Assembly (NCBI GenBank): GCA_029204225.1
Contig: CM055109.1
Location: 24,454,422-24,518,421, forward strand
Source: Diphasiastrum complanatum
Taxonomy: Eukaryota; Streptophyta; Lycopodiopsida; Lycopodiales; Lycopodiaceae
Reading direction: 5' to 3'
DNA length: 64,000 nt
In this document: one piece after another, positions 1-11,763 of the stretch
Layout of the letters: every line of letters starts with the position of its first letter
Position numbering within the stretch: position 1 is the stretch's first letter
Made by a program: the position numbers and the translations under genes
The notes under the pieces: model-generated
Told to the model about the DNA's origin: nothing
The model's database searches: none
What the model saw: only the letters and a program-made list of their open reading frames with translations

Positions 1-2159
1 ATAACTATCCTTTTGCCTTTCGTATCATTAAATCATATGAATAGCACTGCTTCTCTCTCTTGGAGAATGATAATCATATATACTATAGTAATAAATAAAT
101 CATAGATGAAGTTATCCCCAACAATGTGCATGATCTCTCTATAGTCAATTTTCTTGAAGCTAAGATTTTATCATATTTCAAAAATATTAATGAACATTAC
201 ATCAATTTTTGGCCTATGATGGCATTGCATTTGATGAACTGCTCAAAATAGAATTTCATATTCACAAAGGCAAGACTAGCCCCATGTCATGATATCTTAT
301 CACCCAAGCCTCCACTTGGCAAGAGACAAATGCAGACCAAGTCACGAGTGAAAGGTAGACATTCAAGAACATGTGTGACAATAGATCAATTTAAGCAACA
401 AATACTAAAGAGCTCAATCATGCAACAAGAATCTCCAAGTACATCCAAGCCATTTCCTATGATTGATCATTGTGTGATGTGCATCACATGATACAAAATC
501 TCAAGATCTAGTATAAGGACACTACAGTGCTAACTTATTTTTTAATTGGATCATCTTCAACAAGAGATTCACGACATAGATAAAGTGTGATTGATATTGC
601 ATGAATTGTAGGATCATCATTTGATACATGAATACATCATACATGGTTAAAGGTTTTATAATTTTCTAACTTTCATGTTCAAACCTATAGTAAATATATG
701 ATAATTATGCTTGTAAACATCCAATCATATGGAAAATCAATTTTATTAATTTGGTTCGATTTTCTTTTTTGCTTATTAACATAAGATACTTTTGATGGTA
801 AGTTAAATGTATTAGTTCCAACCCATAACAGAATTTAGGACTTAAGAAAATTATGGAGTGTGAATGCCTAGAAGTTCACATATTTTGAGAAATGGGAACA
901 TGTTTAAAACTAGGGTCTATAACTAATCGCATCAATTACAAAATATGTATCACTGTATTGCATACAAATTTCTACATAAAAATTTCCGAAAGAACATACA
1001 ATACACTACAACTTCAAGGCATTTGCTACTGAAGGTCTTCTTGAGATCGACGCAAATGACAAATGGTAATATTATTGCTGGAAAGTTGTCCTTTTAATGA
1101 CTTCTACCTCGTCTAATCACTAACCAACGTCATTGCCAAATGAGACACGCATACCACCTCGTTCTTAATTACTACTTAGTACTAGCACCCGTCAGCTCAA
1201 CTTTTCTTTTAATGCTATCTTTTCTAATAATAATGCTATCACTTCGACCCCCTCACATCATATGTCCGAATTGGCTCGCAACACCACAAAACACCACACA
1301 ACTGCAACAAACCTCCCAATGCGCAACAGTATAGAAATGTCCCTAGTTACCATAGTCAAACCAAAAAATCTGTTATTGATGCCCTTATAATCTAATTTTT
1401 GTTCCCTTCTTTCCCTTTCCCATGAAATTCCTCCTCGCTTTTTGTAAGAAACATTCCTAACTATGTATAGTATCTTGAATCAACAACCATGTACACATAC
1501 AATTGATTATCAACCGCATTTCATTCATCATATTTTGGTATTCAAAATGATGTCCAACTATAGCATAATATTATTGTTTACAATTTAGTCATGCGTCTTC
1601 CACAACTGCTTGCTATAGAAAGCAGACCATACAATATGAGTAGTCCAACAAAATTTCACAACACCATGTTGATGCCAAATAACTGGTACTCTGTGTTCTA
1701 GATTTTGAATTCTCACATCTGTTGTCTTGCTCATTCCGCCATCTATTGCTATCCTTTCCAAATCAATTATTGTAAATTTACCGGGTCGCCAAACTCCTCT
1801 TCAATGGTCGCGTCATTAGGCTATCTCCTGTGTCACAGAGGTCTCCTTGGTATGTCCTCGTCAGCCATGTCTTCCTTACAACATTCATAACAATGGAACA
1901 ACAAATTATCCCCACTCAACTTATAAGCTCCAACCCATGATCTTTACTTCACAATTGGTCAATACACTACAATTTCAATGCATCTGCTATCGAAGGTCTT
2001 CTTGAGATCGATGCAAATGGTAATATTATTGTTGCAAAGTTGACCTTTTAATGAGCTCTATCTCATCTAACCACTAACCAACGCCATTTCTAAATGGGAC
2101 ACATATACCACCTCATTCTTAATTACTACTTAATGCTAGCACCCGTCGGCTCATTTTAT
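1..2159. repeat. P/Q repeat block, inverted partner of about 36.5-38.58 kb
   Basis: No convincing gene is present. Bases from about 122 to 2150 reappear as the reverse complement at about 36540-38583. The first 480 bases also reappear in direct orientation at about 11560-12190. Inside it a segment of about 0.2 kb is repeated: the 'caatacactacaa' region near 1000 recurs near 1960. Short ORFs at 1140 and 1705 show no family motif. This is a decayed intergenic or transposon-derived repeat that I cannot classify. Confidence 0.7.
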
Positions 2160-2167
2160 GAGAGAGA

Positions 2168-2460
2168 AGGATGTCGAATTATGTTACTACCATACCAATA
2201 ACATGTTGGTTGATATTCCAACAAAGCCTTTGCCAAAGGGTAAACACATTACCTTAGTTAGTATGTTACCTTAGTTACTGTGTTATGATAGAGATTCCAA
2301 GGACTATTCAGACTCAGATTGGGCTAGAGAAACGGATACTAGAAAATCCACCTTTGGCTACCTATGCTTTCTTGTAAGAGGACCAATTTCATGGAACAAT
2401 CGAAAGCAAGAATTCATTTCCTTGTCCATTACCGAGTCCGAATATGTTGCAGGCTAAAAG
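2168..2460 (+). pseudogene. copia-2 RNase H remnant (S1 block)
   Basis: Two pieces of a Ty1/copia RNase H are joined here. First comes a C-terminal tail reading DVELCYYHTNNMLVDIPTK, typical of the copia pol end. Then comes an RNase H core, about 2290-2457, reading DSDWA, DTRKSTFGYLCFL, PISWNN and ESEYVAG, which carries the Asp and Glu of the active site. Tail-before-core order shows rearrangement. The same order occurs, inverted, at about 32.69-32.96 kb and 63.1-63.35 kb, so it predates the duplications. RT and integrase are missing. Confidence 0.8.
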
Positions 2461-2825
2461 CATGGTTTGGCGGTACAACATGGACTGTCAAGGACACTAT
2501 CTTTTTTGGGTAGAAATGCACTCCAAAAAGATTTATTGTTTAACATTCTAAAGTGGGTCCACTAAAGTTGAAGAGACTATGTGGGCCTATCGTTACTAGG
2601 GATGCCTTAATTGCATTACCACATGGATAGCCTCTATCAAGCTCCCTCCTAAATTCCCAAAAAGTGAAATGTACTACCAAAAGGTACAATGAAAAATGGG
2701 TTCTTTTTTTGTACCACCAATGATTACTCCAAGATTTGAACTTTCAGCAGATCAAAACAACAATACTCCATTGCGACAATCAAAACTACTTTGTTTTTTT
2801 TTTTCTCAACCCACGAGTTTAGAAT
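2461..2825 (+). repeat. non-coding copia-2 debris
   Basis: Bases 2461-2620 match, inverted, about 32540-32690. Bases 2720-2800 match the end of a second RNase H copy at about 33060-33120. The stretch holds no intact domain and is best read as filler between two rearranged copia-2 pieces. Confidence 0.55.
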
Positions 2826-2948
2826 AAGGATGTCGAATTAAGTTACTATCATACCGATAACATGTTGACCGATATTCCAACAAAGTCTTTGCCAAAGGGT
2901 AAACACATTACCTTAGTTAGTATGTTAATTCTTCATTCAGGTTTTTAG
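2826..2948 (+). pseudogene. copia-2 pol C-terminal tail
   Basis: A 40-codon open stretch reads KDVELSYYHTDNMLTDIPTK, then SLPKGKHITLVSM, and stops at TAG 2946-2948. This is the standard Ty1/copia end (YxxTxxxxADIxTKxLP) just before the polypurine tract. It sits 11 bases upstream of the tract, as expected for the end of a copia polyprotein. Confidence 0.8.
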
Positions 2949-2958
2949 TGGTAAGCTT

Positions 2959-2967
2959 AAGGGGGAG
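2959..2967 (+). other. copia-2 polypurine tract
   Basis: AAGGGGGAG lies directly before TATTGCAC, the altered start of the 3' LTR. The equivalent in the small S block at 35521-35529 (minus) precedes a canonical TGTTGAAC, so the TA here is a TG-to-TA mutation. The degenerate equivalents in the other S blocks are at 32378-32386 and 62807-62815 (minus). Confidence 0.8.
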
Positions 2968-5620
2968 TATTGCACATTAATTTTACTCCTAACCTAAATT
3001 CATTTTTCGAGTACTGCTATACAATTTAAATACTCACTCTCTAGAACACCCTACATAAATGATCAGTTACGTAAACCGATCTCCAATTTTATAAGCATTT
3101 TTATTTGGGTCACATTAGCCTAATAGGATTTGTGATCAACTTTAGTTCTCCAAAGCCCATACTTAAATGATACTTATCACCTCTTTTTGACATGCCTTTA
3201 GTGGAATTCTTGTTTTTATTTTTGTTTTAGCAAAGATGAGAGGTTCATTTATGGGTATTCAAGTCTACGTAACAAAAGAACTTCCATGGAAATTTTTCAA
3301 TGATCTCCAAGGTGCCTGGCCTTATCATTGGTCTAGTTTTTGATAAGTATTTAAAGGTTAGATGAAGTTCAAATTTTTGACTTAATTTTTTGTATTATAT
3401 TTTTGTTAAGCTTTACCTAATTAAATTATTGACTTTTCAATTTAGATTTCTGAATGTGATTATACTCCAATCTCAAAATTAGATTTAGCCATTGGTGGAG
3501 GATGTATCCAAATTGTTTTCTATATTGGATGAAGAATTGATCGAGTTTCCAATTATGTGTCTTGAAGTCTACATGCTTGATGGTTGGCAAAGATTATCTA
3601 AAATTGGGAATACTAAAAAGTGAATAGCTTTAATATTAATCATGATTATTGTGAATGCTAATCGTTATTATAATAAGTATTCATCGTGATTACTTGTGAA
3701 TATTGACCGTGTTTACTAAAATATTATGAGTACTTATCATTATTATTGTGAATAAGAGTTGTGAATATTTGAGGATCATTGCCAACTTGAGCTGCCTTTT
3801 TGAAATTTGTTTCTTTTTGACCAAAATTCCAAAATGGCGAACATATTTAGTGGCCAACTATTAAACCCTTTGTAAGAAATTATCATCAAAAGAAGATCAC
3901 CTATTATGTGCAATCTTAACTCTACAAGTAAAAACTTTTAACTACTTTTGTGGTAGTGGATGTGATAGTGTATCCTCTTGCAACTTAAAACGTTAAAAGA
4001 AACAAACGAATCTCACCATAACTGAACTTACCAATAACCACCTCTTTAGCAAAAAAGCTTCTAAATGCATTTGTTTGTATCTCGAAGATAAATTTGTAAT
4101 AAAAAAGATCTCCTTTATCAATCCAACAATTTCACCATTATGGAACGGCCTTTGTGGTATGACACCACAAGGTTTTTGTTTTATTCAGAGAAGAAAAATG
4201 AATCCCAACACCTAAATAGGAATCTCATGTTCTTAGAATTCCGTTAACCTAATCATTTGCTTGATTATCTAGATGAGTACTCGTTTACTCCAGGCGTAAA
4301 TCCAATCATGGTAGGGATAAGACCTGCCAACAAACAAGTACAACTAAAAATATTACAACCTACGATATAAGCCTTGTGTCTAATTATATGCCAGGTTGAA
4401 ATACGCACATAGCCAGATAAAAAGTTAGAACAATATTGCCGGTGAAATAGTTAAGAAAAGTATTGTCAATATGCAGAGAATGTACCAAGCAGGCAGTAGT
4501 GTTTACTCTATACGCTAATAGTGATGTTAACCTTGATTGAACTGGGCTTTCTGGATCTTACAATGCTTACCTCAGAATCTTAACATTGAATATTGAATGG
4601 TACACTGTCTACCTAAGGCACGTTGAGGTCAAAAAGAACAACAGTTGTATAGTTTAACTGCACAAAAATAATATCACAAAGTTGAAGATCACCTTTGCAT
4701 TGTCAACAATCGACTTGTGCATCACATCCAAGGCACAAAACTTTCCCCCCTACCGTTTTTGTATAGTAACAAGATTCCAGTTGGTTTGACAACCCAGTCT
4801 AGATTCCGATTTCCTTCATGCCGTCAAAGGTAGCAAGAAAACGATAAGTTTTGAGGTCATATACGCAAATAGATGCTCATAACAACGTAGGCATTCTCCA
4901 ACCTCCATTGACATTGTTGGTACTGCCAAGGTATTATAGATTCTAATTTTATTATAACTTAGATTGCAAAAGACGTCAATCTATAAACAAATAGAAATTC
5001 AGAGAACAACAAGATAGTAACACACTTCAGACAGACCATGTCTATTCTTGTATTAGGTTTCTCTGGCTAAAAATCCTTTACTTGATGCAAGTTGCAGCAG
5101 CGGATTTGCTATTTGTTTTATGCTAAGTCCATGTCTATTGTAATTGGAATGGAAAAGCAAAGATAGACCATTAGCCTGCAGATTGCACGTGTAACAATCG
5201 CAAGACATACTTACCTAATTAAGACGTCTTGGGGATGTGGACATTACCTAACTTCTGGGTGGGATGACAACACAGCGGCAGAGTGAAAAAAGGGAGCCAC
5301 ACTTTGTTAAACGCATCGACTGAACGCTAAGCTTCAATGACACAGACTATCGGCAGTTGGCAACACATGACAAAGATACAAGGATCATTTACAACTAGGG
5401 AGGCAACTTAGGAGGCGTAAATAGGATGCTGGACAGCAAGACAGGAAGAAGTCCTGAGCTGTACATCGAGAGCTCAAGAGCACGAATGTCCTGTGGAAGC
5501 CAGCAACGACTGCGCCAGCCGAGCTTCAGAGGTCGTTGCATGGCAAAAGAGGGAATGCGCATTCATTTTGGATTTTTGCAATATGTAATTTAATATTCCA
5601 AAATCACCAGCAGGACTCAG
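2968..5620 (+). repeat. S1 block: copia-2 LTR start and adjoining S sequence
   Basis: The copia-2 LTR starts at 2968; its far end is not determinable. The whole stretch matches, inverted, about 29650-32377 and, with gaps, 20866-22470, 49836-53230 and 60680-62806. Exon-like islands read in this direction: 3495-3623 (VEDVSKLFSILDE..., 42 codons) and an ATG at 4140 (MERPLWYDTT...) that stops at 4245. The latter is open for 80 codons only in the third S block. Many AATATTCACAA-type words near 3680-3770 make a low-complexity patch. No full gene is supported. Confidence 0.65.
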
Positions 5621-5635
5621 ACCATGACACTTTAG

Positions 5636-5941
5636 CTATGCAATCAAAAGAATTAGCAGAGAAAGAAGGTTTAGCCTTACGTCCAAGTTCAATTTCCAAG
5701 TCCATATCTGCAGGTTGGCTGCCTGCAATGTCATGCCATCCCTTCTTGTGAAATCACAGATGTATTCAGTTTGTTCATTTGCAGTGAAATTATACGACCA
5801 ACTGAGACCACTGCGCACCACATGGGCGCCCAAAGATTTAGTCCCATCTGAACAACTCGCGGTTATGAAATCATCACATAGGTTTGTTACACTAAAGGAA
5901 GCGTCTAGAGACGAAGCGAAAGACACCTGAAGTAGAAACAA
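5636..5941 (-). pseudogene. S1-family (S-protein homologue)-like gene, copy 1, start lost
   Basis: Copy 1 encodes the mature part of a small secreted protein resembling the plant self-incompatibility S1/SPH family: FSVTNLCDDF, ASCSDG, SLGAHVV, LSWSYNF, EYICDF. It is identical in amino acids to copy 2 from Q17 of copy 2 to the common end of the family-like part (LDV). The first 16 residues of the signal peptide region, including the ATG, are deleted: a CT-rich leader runs straight into ttgtttctacttcag, leaving only a TTG in frame. A TATA box remains upstream. After LDV a GTAAGG follows and the frame ends in unrelated residues. Probably dead unless another start is used. Confidence 0.65.
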
Positions 5942-5982
5942 GGTGGAGAGACAGGGAGCGTGCTTTACCTTGGTGTACTTGC

Positions 5983-5990
5983 TTTATATA
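5983..5990 (-). promoter_or_regulatory. TATA box of S1-like copy 1
   Basis: Minus strand reads TATATAAA about 45 bases upstream of the in-frame TTG codon of copy 1. The matching TATAAA is kept in copy 3 (60303-60308) but lost from copy 2 by a 59-bp deletion. Confidence 0.6.
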
Positions 5991-5999
5991 GACACTAGA

Positions 6000-6939
6000 G
6001 ACGACATTAGCTGGAGTAGAAATTTTTTTTACCAAATCGACGGTGCTAAATTCCAAATGAGTAATTCCCCCTAAAACCAGTTCCAGCGGGAGTATTCGAA
6101 TTAGAAAGCACTAATTCTTAGTTCCTGCTACTTTAGCCATTAGCAAGAAAAGTATATCAAATAATTTATATTTCTTAGTGTTTACTTGTGTTCTTTACAT
6201 TAATATAATGATTAAACTATGCATGTTTACTAGTCTTATGATTTAATCAGAATCAATCACAATTGCATGCATCCTCATGCTCGAGGGCATTATGCGTAAA
6301 GCCCATAATAGCCTTGGCCAATTGAAAGAAAGTTTTAACTTTTACATCAGATCCACTGCACTTAGAGCCATGGCTCTAAAATCTAGAAAGCCCTTGATAA
6401 TTATTATCTAAAGTGTCAACAAATACAATAATATCACATCTCAACAAGGCCTAGATAAACACTCGTTCCTTAATATGATGTTAGGGTTCTTGAGCCAAGT
6501 ACACAAATGAAAAGGCCTATGCATGTTGAATATGTTAGAATTTTCATATTTGTTATTGATTACTATTAATTGAATTCTGATCTCATAGGGCAAATATAAC
6601 ATTGTCCAAACAGTTACGAAACCTAAGAGACTGGCTATAACTAAAAGGTATTTACATCGATTAGACCAAGGAAATGTAAAAATTATTGAGGGTCTTTGCC
6701 ATGTTCAGTCTTAGTGCTCTAAGATTCTTGGCTACAATTACCAAAATAAAACATATACACTTCTAACTCTGAATTGGTATCAATAATATTTGTAACAACT
6801 ATATTGTCGCCAGTACGATATTACCAAAACCTTTGATGTTACCAAATGTCAAAGTAAAACGGAAATATCAGTTGATAGCCAGTACGTTTACAACAAAGTA
6901 CCCCCAGCAAACTTATTATGAAGTTTTTAGCACCCTACA
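6000..6939. repeat. upstream S/N block, non-coding
   Basis: This is the upstream flank of S1-like copy 1 followed by N-type repeat. It matches, inverted, about 28800-29070 and the N blocks near 26.5-27.7 kb. It contains the perfect 18-bp palindrome at 6362-6379. I see no coding domain. Confidence 0.6.
6362..6379. repeat. 18-bp perfect palindrome
   Basis: TTAGAGCCATGGCTCTAA is its own reverse complement. It occurs again at 58898-58915 and 59912-59929. A decayed relative lies near 9290-9310 in the same sequence context. Confidence 0.9.
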
Positions 6940-7660
6940 GGATCTTTATGGGGTGTTGTATTTGCACGAGAATGATCAAAGGACAGTTTAGTTGAAAAAT
7001 CCAAGGCAAGAGCACAGTGGCATACCACAGACTGGAAAGACTAACTCTTTACTATGATGGATAGCTATCATAAATAATTCTAAGTGCTCATTGTGAGGAA
7101 AAGAGCCTCCTCTCGAGTAGCGAGATAGAATGATAACCAAAAAAACTCGGGTAGAGAATGAGCCCAAAATACCAAAATCACAATATGGCAAAAGAAGCCA
7201 TAGTTTCCCTACATCAATGAGGCTTGAGTTCCTACGGTAGATTTGCATGGAATGTCCACATCTTCCAGTTAACTCATATATCATAGATCCACATGTAAAA
7301 CTGCATGCATGGATGTTGCATGGATTGCATGTAAGCTCCCTAAGCTACCTAGACATGTGTAGATTATGTAAACTGATTTGCATGTTGCATGCACTGATTG
7401 CATGTCAGCTCCCTAGGCTACCTAGACATGTGTAGATTATGTAAACTGATTTGCATGTTGCATGCATGCATTCTAACTAGCATTTCATGTCATCTAATAT
7501 TTTTCATGACATCACAATTGAATCTACCTACCTCAAATTCAACTTATTCTAGAAGGTTATGTGTTCACATACCTTAATGTACAATAAAATATTTACAAGA
7601 CATCAGGTGAGCATAGCCCCCAAAGTCAACACTGGAAGATATGTTTTACGACTTTTCACA
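6940..7660 (-). mobile_element. copia-1 LTR (minus strand)
   Basis: The minus strand starts TGTGAAAAGTCG at 7660, directly after the purine tract AAGGAGGAG (7661-7669) that ends copia-1 pol. This marks the 3' LTR. Related copies start at 25718, 54807 and 55781 on the plus strand. The downstream limit near 6940 is approximate, where the copies grade into N repeat. The LTR holds a 73-bp tandem duplication at 7327-7472. Confidence 0.65.
7327..7472. repeat. 73-bp tandem repeat, two copies, inside copia-1 LTR
   Basis: GCATGT(A/C)AGCTCCCTA starts at 7327 and again at 7400, a period of 73 bases. Each unit holds ctagacatgtgtagattatg and ends in a GCATGCA-rich segment. Each of the other copia-1 LTRs keeps the same duplication: about 25925-26080, 55020-55165 and 55990-56140. 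It is part of the ancestral LTR. Confidence 0.8.
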
Positions 7661-7686
7661 CTCCTCCTTAAAATATATCTACCTAT

Positions 7687-8165
7687 TCACTTATCTCTCC
7701 CAATTACTTTATCTCTTACAAAGTGATGAGCTACCTTCGATGTGTTTGCTCCTTGCATGGAATACAAGATTGTTGGAAGATATTGAGCCGAAATGTTATC
7801 ATTATTGATAATTGGAAGGTCTTCATCTCCATAACACTTTAGCTCCATAAGTAGCCTCTTGATCCATAAAACTTCCTTAGTTATGGTTGTAAGAGCTTTG
7901 TACTCAGCTTCACAAGATGACAAGGATATAGTTGCTTGCTTCTTTGATAGCCAAAAGACTAGATTCCCTCCAATGAAAACGGTGTAATCAGTTGTGGATT
8001 TTCTATCCACTATGTCTCTTGCAAAATACAAGTCTGAAAATGCAACAAAAGTTAGATCGCCTCCTTTATAGATCAATCCATAGTCTAAGGTAGAAGAAAC
8101 ATATCTCAAGATTCTCTTTGCCAATTTCCATTGACATATCTTTGGATCCTACATGTATTGGCTGA
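7687..8165 (-). pseudogene. copia-1 RNase H domain
   Basis: A Ty1/copia RNase H on the minus strand, 145 codons open from 8124. It reads KRILRYVSSTLDYGL, then DRKSTTDYTVFIGG, LSKKQATISLSSCEAEYKAL, KEVLWIKRLLMEL, INNDNISA and VAHHFVRDKV. The D/E/D-bearing motifs are recognisable, although YSDADW is changed to FSDLYF. It follows the RT with a frameshift near 8210. The connection PDLSFSVHKFSQYM lies in another frame and contains a stop. Non-autonomous remnant. Confidence 0.88.
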
Positions 8166-8208
8166 ATTTGTGCACACTAAAACTTAGATCAGGCCTAGTG
8201 ACTCTTAA

Positions 8209-8895
8209 TCAAATAAGAGTGCCATTAAGACTCCTATAAAGAGTGAACTCCTTGAAGGACCTTTTATCTTCTTTTAGAGGAACTTTTACAATTTGCTTCA
8301 TTGGAGTATCTATGCCTTTACAGTTTTCCATTTGAAATGTCTTAAGCATGGAAAGAGCATAACCACTTTGACTTGTGAAAGCATGACCTTTCCAAAAGTC
8401 AATTTCTAGGTCTAAAATGTAGTGAAGAACTCCTAGATTTTGCATCTTAAATTCACTACCAAGTGCACATTTAGTTTCTTCAAGTAGCTCCTCATTATTT
8501 CCACTGAAAATGATATCATTTACATAGATGAGAAGAATAACTACAAACTTATTTGCAAACTTAATGTACAATGAAGGGTCGTATTCACTAAAATGAAATG
8601 CGAGTCATATGAGAAAGGAGTTGAGCCTTGCATACCAAGACCTCTTGGTGCTTGTTTTAGTCCATAGAGACTTCTGAAGAAAAGGCAAAGTTTTGTTTCT
8701 TTAACAACCTTCACGAATCCAAGTGGTTGCTCCATATAAATCTTCTCCTCAAGGTAACTATTGAGGAAGGCATTAGAGACATCAAGGTGAAACATACTCC
8801 AATTGTGATAACATGCAAGAGAAATGAGAATTCTTATAGTTACCATTTTTGCAATATGTGCAAAAGTGTCTTCATAGTCAAGAGATTACACACTT
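8209..8895 (-). pseudogene. copia-1 reverse transcriptase
   Basis: A Ty1/copia RT in two overlapping minus-strand frames. The upstream frame (8846-8541) has the fingers and palm: FHLDVSNAFLNSYLEE, IYMEQPLGF and RSLYGLKQAPRG. A frameshift near 8560-8600 leads to the second frame (8571-8209). That frame has LLIYVNDIIFSG, where the catalytic YVDD is changed to YVND, then FKMQNLG, LDLEI and YALSMLKTF. The missing catalytic aspartate and the frameshift make it inactive. Only this copia-1 copy in the window keeps RT. Confidence 0.88.
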
Positions 8896-9190
8896 GTCAA
8901 CATGAAATTTGACATCCAATCCACTATCAAACAATTGTCCTACACTTACAGAGTTCTTGGCTAGTTTAGGCACATAAAGCACATCATGCAAACAAAAAGA
9001 TCTTGATGATGATGCATGCAGTGGAATACTCCCTATTCCTTCAATTCTACACTCTACATCATTAGCAGTATAGATTTATCTTTTTGTGCCTACATATGGC
9101 ATGAGACTTGTGAAAGAGTTTCTTTAACTAGACATATGGGAACTCGCCCCACTATCTATCCACCATATTTCTTCATTCTTGAAAGAAAAG
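8896..9190 (-). pseudogene. copia-1 protease remnant, fused to RT by integrase deletion
   Basis: The minus strand near 9190-9140 encodes EEIWWIDSGASSHM, the copia retropepsin active-site context (D-S-G-A). The downstream part reads like VGQLFDSGLDVKF and HVDKC, near 8940-8890, the protease-to-integrase linker. It then passes directly into DYEDTFAHIAKM of the RT, so the whole integrase was removed. Several stops lie between. Confidence 0.75.
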
Positions 9191-9440
9191 GATGAAAAAC
9201 TATACATCATTAAAGAATCGTCTCTTTCACCTTGAGAGAAAGTTCTAACTTTTACATCAGATCCTCTTTCCTTGTGCTACTACACTTATACCCATGCCTC
9301 TCTAATCTAGAAAGCCCTTGATAATTATATCTAATGTGGGTGAATTCAATGTCTTGAAAATCAACCTCGCTAAACATCACATTCCCATTCACGTAGTAAT
9401 CATTCAAAGTTGTGGACACTTTATTGTAGCATGGAGTTAT
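9191..9440 (-). pseudogene. copia-1 gag/protease border remnant
   Basis: Minus-strand reading near 9400-9290 gives YYVNGNVMFSEVDFQDIEF and LERHGYKCSS, immediately upstream of the protease. This fits the degraded C-terminal gag/linker of the same element. A related non-coding copy of the 3' half occurs at about 6330-6410. Domain identity is uncertain. Confidence 0.4.
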
Positions 9441-11423
9441 GGATCATAACTTGATTGAAAGCAGGCAGTCATCATAACCATCAACTACTATTCACCATGC
9501 AGTGCATATCATGAATCTATCATAATCTACCTATGACTAATAATGCCTTGATCTCCAACCAATGATAATATTTAGTGTTATATCAAGAGATTGCAACGTA
9601 TATGAGTAGATTATCACAACAAGTACACTAATATCACATGTCAACAAGGCTTAGATAGACACTCATTCCTTAACATGACGTTAAGGTTCTTGACCCAAGT
9701 ACACAAATGAAAAGGCCTAAGCATCTTTTGCCCCTATTTATTAGATCCTAAAATGTCACGTAGCGTAGTAAAATAGTACCATATGATAAGGAAGGGCTTC
9801 ATTATGACCATATGCTTGCTCTTATGTGTGGGAAAGCTTCTAAGACTTATCACATGACCAACATAGAAATTCGTTCCATCTTTTTTAGATAGGGCAGAGG
9901 TTACAGTAAAAATAATTGAACAACAACATCACAATGGGCAACAGGCCACATTTCTCTTTTGCAATTTTGGGGTGCGCCTAGTTCTATTTGTTTGCAATAG
10001 CTTATGGCTGCAATTTGTGATTTATGCCTAAATTCACTGCACGTGTCCAATGAGTTAATTCACATGGTATGACAATCATTTGTTCTCATCAAAGATTGTA
10101 GACAACAAGCATAAGTCATTTTTTGGGTGCTTAGATTCTTTTCACACACATTCATCTATGTTTACCTATTTATTTTTTCCTTTCACAAATGTCTATTTAT
10201 TTTATGGAATCTCACTACATAGATAGAGTTGGTGTTTTTGTGGCAAACCTTTTAAGGATTACCAGGTTTACGACTTAATCTTCAAAGTTTAGTTTTTAGT
10301 TGTTAACGTTTGGGAAATACAAATCTTTTAATAACTCATTATTATTTTTTAATGGTTTTCATGGTTTTTTATGCATCCCCAGAAAAATCCTCATAGAAGT
10401 CCCAAACCTGCAAAAAAAAATTAATTCATTACAAAAAAGAATTGGTTGTTTTTAAATCTTGTTTGAATGCAAATTGTTCTAGGATAGGCATCTAAGTGAT
10501 GGTGCAATTTTGCGGATTCTCAAATTCAATAAGATTCACATGATGATTCCAACAAGAATTCTTTCAATTAATCTAAATTGAAAAGGGGTGCCATTTATAT
10601 CACTAAATAGTAATTACATTTTCATCCTAAATGCCATTCTATTTCATTATAAATGACTTAAACTAATAGCAAATTAGAGAATGCTTGTAAAGTACAAAGT
10701 TTGTGGAGCCGTACTTTGTCATAAATTGTACATTTAATGTGTAGTTTAGATTTTTTGTATATGATATAGAAGTTTAAATGAGCTAACTTTGTTCGATGTA
10801 TTAAACATCGTAACACACTATTTTGAACATGTAGATATGTAGTGACATTGGTCATGTTAACATCCATGTCATTTCTGAAGCAACGTCTACACACTTCGAT
10901 GCACTATAACTAGGTGAGAGTGTGTCATTTGATGTCATGTTAACAACCATGCTATTTTTGTAGTTGTGTCTACAAACGTCTCTGCACTATAACTAGTTGG
11001 GAGTGTGTCAATTGATGTATGAGTTTTGTGAAAAGTAATCAATAGTTTGATCTTCTTTCTCTCATTTGCTATGAAGGTTCCCTTCATATCTTTCTTTCAA
11101 CAATATGTCAATACTGTCATATTTGTTATTGATTACTATTTATCGAATTTTGATCTAATAGAGCAACTATAACATTGTCCAACTAGAGCAAACATTTAAC
11201 AAACCTAAGAGAACGACTATATCTAAAAAGGTATTTGTGTGGATCAGGCCAACGAAATGTACAAATTGTTGAGGGTCTTTGCCAATGTTCAGTCTTAGAG
11301 CTCTAAGATTCTTGGCTACAATTACCAAACGAAAGCATCTACCACTTCTAGCTCTGAATTGGTAGCAGTAATGTTTGTGACAACTATATTGTCACAGTAT
11401 GATCTTTCTTAGAACATAAAGTC
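9441..11423. repeat. N repeat block (inverted relative to 26.4-28.8 kb)
   Basis: No gene found. Bases 10000-11400 match, inverted, about 26500-28740 and the copies near 57-59.9 kb. A short open frame on the minus strand (10894-10658) is retained in the 27860-28114 copy (both read HLNFYIIYKKS). There is no family match, and the copies are too similar for this to imply selection. Confidence 0.6.
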
Positions 11424-11763
11424 ATGCAAGTATATTATTAACCAAAGGTAATAGTAATTTGAAAAATTAAAAACACTGATATTAGCAAAATCTTTGATGT
11501 TACTAGATGTCAAAGTAAAACCAAAATATCAGCTGATAACCAATATCTTTTCACATAACCATCATTTTGCCTTTTGTATCATTAAATCATATAATGCAAG
11601 TATATTATTAACCAAAGGTAATAGTAATTTGAAATATTAAAAACACTGATATTAGCAAAATCTTTGATATTACTAGATGTCAAAGTAAAACCAAAATATC
11701 AGCTGATAACCAATATCCTTTCACATAACCATCATTTTGCCTTTTGTATCATTAGATCATATG
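11424..11763. repeat. 170-bp tandem duplication
   Basis: Two head-to-tail units start with ATGCAAGTATATTATTAACC at 11424 and 11594. They differ at only a few bases. The junction lies in 'aaatcatataatgcaag'. Confidence 0.9.

Noticed and set aside
5715-5930. Plus-strand ORF opposite S1-like copy 1 (and the minus-strand ORF at 29194-29481 opposite copy 2)
   Set aside because: Antisense shadow of the S1-like domain with no family motif; its conservation follows from the sense strand.
7247-7435. Recurring MECPHLPVNSYIIDPHVK-type ORF in every copia-1 LTR
   Set aside because: It follows the LTR and its 73-bp tandem repeat exactly. Repetition of the DNA explains its recurrence and no codon-level constraint is visible.
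7327-7472. Repeat-spacer array resembling CRISPR
   Set aside because: Only two 73-bp direct units, no regular spacers, inside a plant LTR.
10658-10894. ORF reading HLNFYIIYKKS shared with 27860-28114
   Set aside because: The similarity extends equally through non-coding flanks, as expected for a repeat, and the third copy is frameshifted.
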